DNA from: Buttiauxella gaviniae
GTDB lineage: Bacteria; Pseudomonadota; Gammaproteobacteria; Enterobacterales; Enterobacteriaceae
DNA length: 64,000 nt
Reading direction: 5' to 3'
NCBI RefSeq assembly: GCF_040786275.1
Contig: NZ_JBFMVT010000002.1
Span: 2,604,001-2,668,000 of the forward strand
This document shows, one piece after another, positions 61,036 through 64,000 of this stretch (the first letter of the stretch is position 1; the number at the start of each line of letters is the position of its first letter). The position numbers were made by a program, and so were the translations under genes. The notes below the pieces were generated by a model. That model saw only the letters and a program-made list of their open reading frames with translations. It ran no database searches and was not told the origin of the DNA.

Positions 61036-62509
61036 TTTGCGCGACCTTCTCGCTCCGTGGGTGCCAAACGTACCCGCGCGGGCTCTGCGAGAAATGACAC
61101 TCGATAGTCGCGTGGCGGCATCGGGTGACCTTTTTGTAGCTATAGTCGGTCATCAGGCGGACGGGCGTCGATATATCCCGCAGGCAATAGCGCAAGGCGT
61201 AGCCGCTGTCGTTGCTGAAGCTGAAGGCGAAGCAGCAGATGGCGAAATCCGTGAAATGCACGGCGTGCCAGTTATTTATCTTAGCCAACTGCATCAACGT
61301 CTTTCTGCACTGGCAGGGCGTTTTTATCATGAACCCTCCAGTGCATTACGCCTGGTTGGCGTGACCGGCACTAACGGTAAAACGACTACCGCTCAATTGT
61401 TGGCGCAATGGAGCCAATTATTAGGTGAAACCAGTGCCGTAATGGGCACGGTAGGGAACGGTCTGCTCGGAAACGTCAAACCAACTGAAAACACCACCGG
61501 TTCTGCCGTCGACGTACAGCAAGTGCTTGCTAACCTCGCTGAGCAGGGCGCGAGCTTTGCTGCGATGGAAGTCTCTTCGCATGGTCTGGTTCAGCATCGC
61601 GTTTCTGCTCTGAAATTTGCAGCCAGCGTGTTTACCAACCTCAGCCGCGATCACCTTGATTATCACGGTGATATGGCGGGCTACGAGGCCGCGAAATGGT
61701 TGCTATTCTCCGAACATGATTACGGCCATGCCATCATCAATGCTGATGATGAGGTGGGGCGTAACTGGTTAGCGCGTTTACCTGACGCCGTTGCCGTAAC
61801 GATGGAAGATAATTTACAGCCTGGTTGTCGTGGCCGTTGGTTGAAAGCAACCAGCGTGCATTATCACGATGGCGGGGCAACCGTTCGCTTCAGCTCTTCC
61901 TGGGGCGATGGTGAAATAGAAAGCCGCCTGATGGGCGCCTTTAACGTCAGCAACTTGCTGCTCGCGTTAGCGACCTTGTTGGTGCTGGATTATCCGCTTG
62001 AAGAGCTGCTGAAAACTGCACCAAGCCTGCAACCAGTTTGCGGTCGCATGGAAGTTTTCACAGCGCTGGGCAAACCGACGGTGGTGGTGGATTATGCCCA
62101 CACGCCTGATGCTCTGGAAAAAGCGTTGCAAGCTGCTCGTCTACATTGCAGCGGCAAACTGTGGTGCGTCTTTGGCTGCGGCGGCGACCGTGATAAAGGC
62201 AAGCGCCCAATCATGGGCGGCATCGCAGAACAATACGCAGATGTGGTCGTCGTCACTGATGACAACCCACGTACCGAAGAGCCGAAAGCCATTGTGGCCG
62301 ATATTTTGGTTGGCATGCTGGATGCTGGCCGCGCCTATGTGGTATCTGGCCGGGCCGAAGCCGTGACCAACGCGATTATGCAGGCGAAAGAGAATGATGT
62401 CGTTCTGGTGGCGGGTAAAGGCCACGAGGATTATCAAATTGTTGGTGTGCGCCGTCTGGATTACTCCGACCGCGTAACCGCCGCACGTCTGTTAGGAGTT
62501 GTGGCATGA
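61022..62509 (+). CDS. murE: UDP-MurNAc-L-Ala-D-Glu:meso-DAP ligase
   Basis: 495 residues from a GTG at 61022 ([14 protein letters not shown]), as in E. coli; an ATG at 61010 in frame lies inside ftsI and is not preferred. The ATP motif is [11 protein letters not shown] and DNPRTEEP confers meso-diaminopimelate specificity. Cytoplasmic peptidoglycan precursor step. It overlaps murF by 4 bases. Confidence 0.96.
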   Translation: MADRNLRDLLAPWVPNVPARALREMTLDSRVAASGDLFVAIVGHQADGRRYIPQAIAQGVAAVVAEAEGEAADGEIREMHGVPVIYLSQLHQRLSALAGRFYHEPSSALRLVGVTGTNGKTTTAQLLAQWSQLLGETSAVMGTVGNGLLGNVKPTENTTGSAVDVQQVLANLAEQGASFAAMEVSSHGLVQHRVSALKFAASVFTNLSRDHLDYHGDMAGYEAAKWLLFSEHDYGHAIINADDEVGRNWLARLPDAVAVTMEDNLQPGCRGRWLKATSVHYHDGGATVRFSSSWGDGEIESRLMGAFNVSNLLLALATLLVLDYPLEELLKTAPSLQPVCGRMEVFTALGKPTVVVDYAHTPDALEKALQAARLHCSGKLWCVFGCGGDRDKGKRPIMGGIAEQYADVVVVTDDNPRTEEPKAIVADILVGMLDAGRAYVVSGRAEAVTNAIMQAKENDVVLVAGKGHEDYQIVGVRRLDYSDRVTAARLLGVVA

Positions 62510-63864
62510 TTCGCGTCTCGTTAAGCCAGCTTGCCACTATCCTGCAAGGCGAACTGCACGGTGCGGATGCCGATATTATTGATGTCACCACCGATACTCG
62601 CAAACTTACGCCAGGCTGCCTGTTCGTTGCATTGAAAGGTGAGCGTTTCGACGCTCACGATTTTGCACAAGATGCGGTGAACGGTGGGGCAGGGGCGTTA
62701 TTGGTAAACCGTAAGCTGGACGTTAATGTCCCGCAATTGGTCGTGGCAGATACGCACCAGGCATTCGGTGAGCTCGCAGCCTGGGTTCGCCAGCAAGTGC
62801 CAACGCGCATTGTCGCGCTCACCGGCTCTTCCGGCAAAACCTCCGTAAAAGAGATGACGGCGGCGATTTTGCGTGAGTGCGGTAACACCTTATACACCGC
62901 TGGAAATCTCAATAACGACATTGGCGTGCCGATGACGTTGCTGCGTCTGACGCCAGAATATGAATATGCGGTCATCGAGCTTGGTGCGAACCATCAAGGC
63001 GAAATCGCCTGGACGGTTAATCTGACTCGTCCAGAAGCTGCGCTGGTGAATAACCTGGCGGCAGCACACCTTGAAGGCTTCGGCTCTCTTGCGGGGGTGG
63101 CGAAAGCAAAAGGTGAGATTTTCGCGGGGCTGCCTGCTAACGGTATCGCGATTATGAATGCCGACAATAATGACTGGCTAAACTGGCAGGACGTTATTGG
63201 CAACCGCAAAACCTGGCGCTTCTCCCCGAATGCAACCGGGAGTGATTTTACAGCGACCAACGTGCATATCACCGTGCATGGCACCGAGTTCACCATCAAA
63301 ACGCCAGTCGGCGACATTGATGTGACTTTGCCACTGCCTGGCCGCCATAACATTGCTAATGCGCTGGCGGCAACGTCGCTTGCAATGGCCGTGGGTGCTT
63401 CCCTGGAAGCAGTGAAAGCAGGTCTTGCCGATCTTAAAGCTGTGCCTGGCCGTCTGTTCCCGATTCAACTTTCCGAAAATCAACTTCTGCTGGATGACAG
63501 CTACAACGCAAATGTGGGGTCGATGACCGCCGCAGCGCAGGTGCTGTCTGAAATGCCTGGTTTCCGTGTGATGGTGGTTGGGGATATGGCTGAGTTGGGG
63601 GCGGAGTCTGTTGAATGCCATCGCCAGGTTGGTGAGGCAGCAAAAGCGTCTGGCATTGATTGCGTATTAAGCGTAGGCACGCTGAGCGAAACAATCAGTC
63701 AGGCCTCTGAAGTGGGCGAACATTTTACCGATAAGCCTTCTTTGATCGTGCGCCTGAAGGCGCTGCTCGCTGAGCATTCAATGATTACTATTTTAGTGAA
63801 GGGTTCACGTAGTGCCGCCATGGAACAGGTAGTACGCGCATTACAGGAGAATGGAACATGTTAG
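62506..63864 (+). CDS. murF: UDP-MurNAc-tripeptide:D-Ala-D-Ala ligase
   Basis: 452 residues, E. coli length. Motifs [14 protein letters not shown] (ATP), [13 protein letters not shown] and [11 protein letters not shown]. It completes the pentapeptide. Stop overlaps the mraY start by 7 bases. Confidence 0.96.
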
Positions 63865-64000
63865 TTTGGCTGGCCGAGCACTTGGTCAAATATTATTCCG
63901 GCTTTAACGTCTTTTCTTATCTGACGTTTCGCGCCATCGTCAGCCTGCTGACAGCTCTGTTCATTTCCCTGTGGATGGGGCCGCGGATGATTGCTCGTTT
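63858..64000 (+). CDS. mraY: Phospho-N-acetylmuramoyl-pentapeptide transferase, 5' part
   Basis: The first 47 codons, [20 protein letters not shown], then the first transmembrane helix ([22 protein letters not shown]), agree with E. coli MraY. The rest is outside the window. It makes lipid I. GGAGA precedes the ATG. Confidence 0.96.

Overview
The window is a chromosomal segment from a member of the Enterobacteriaceae. Almost every backbone gene matches its Escherichia coli K-12 counterpart closely in length and sequence: parC, plsC, ftsP, ygiQ, metC, exbBD, speC, nupG, mltC, mutY, leuABCD, leuO, ilvIH, cra and the mra/fts/mur cluster. The genus cannot be fixed by eye. An ERIC element, REP-like palindromes and the gene order fit a relative of Enterobacter, Kluyvera or Buttiauxella rather than E. 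coli itself.

Layout. 1-4.9 kb: the 5' two-thirds or more of a large autotransporter gene (running off the window) and a LysR regulator. 5-19 kb: ygiN-mdaB, qseBC/ygiW, parC, plsC, ftsP, ygiQ, dkgA-yqhD-yqhC, collinear with E. coli. 19-22.8 kb: yghB, metC and exbBD. 22.9-28.7 kb: accessory genes, namely a FucR-like regulator, three proteins I do not recognise, an NlpC/P60 hydrolase, an MFS transporter and a DUF308-type membrane protein with a cysteine-containing C-terminal domain. 28.87-37.87 kb: a genomic island of about 9 kb in tRNA-Phe. It is bounded by a copy of the tRNA 3' end and carries a Fic protein, a three-gene operon (DNA methyltransferase, DUF262 protein, HEPN protein), an XRE/Ner-like regulator pair, a second tyrosine recombinase and a frameshifted P4-type integrase. 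38-46.5 kb: speC, nupG, mltC, yggX, mutY, trmB, yggL, yggN. 46.6-56.9 kb: leuDCBA with its attenuator, leuO, ilvIH, cra. 57.5-64 kb: mraZ, rsmH, ftsL, ftsI, murE, murF and the start of mraY.

Functional themes. The leu/ilv block makes branched-chain amino acids, with leader-peptide attenuation at leuL and LeuO next door. The mra cluster makes peptidoglycan precursors and the division machinery. qseBC, yqhC-yqhD-dkgA and mdaB-ygiN handle stress and quinone or aldehyde detoxification. In the island, the methyltransferase-DUF262-HEPN operon has the composition of a defence system: a modification enzyme, a ParB-like/GmrS-like domain protein and a predicted RNase-type effector, with tightly coupled reading frames and AT-rich DNA. 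It is the best candidate here for a little-described system.

Two structural points stand out. The junction yggN/leuD joins loci that are far apart on the E. coli map (about 66 and 2 min), so it is a rearrangement breakpoint relative to E. coli, and a REP-like inverted repeat sits on it. The island separates tRNA-Phe from its native terminator and appears to supply a replacement terminator of its own.
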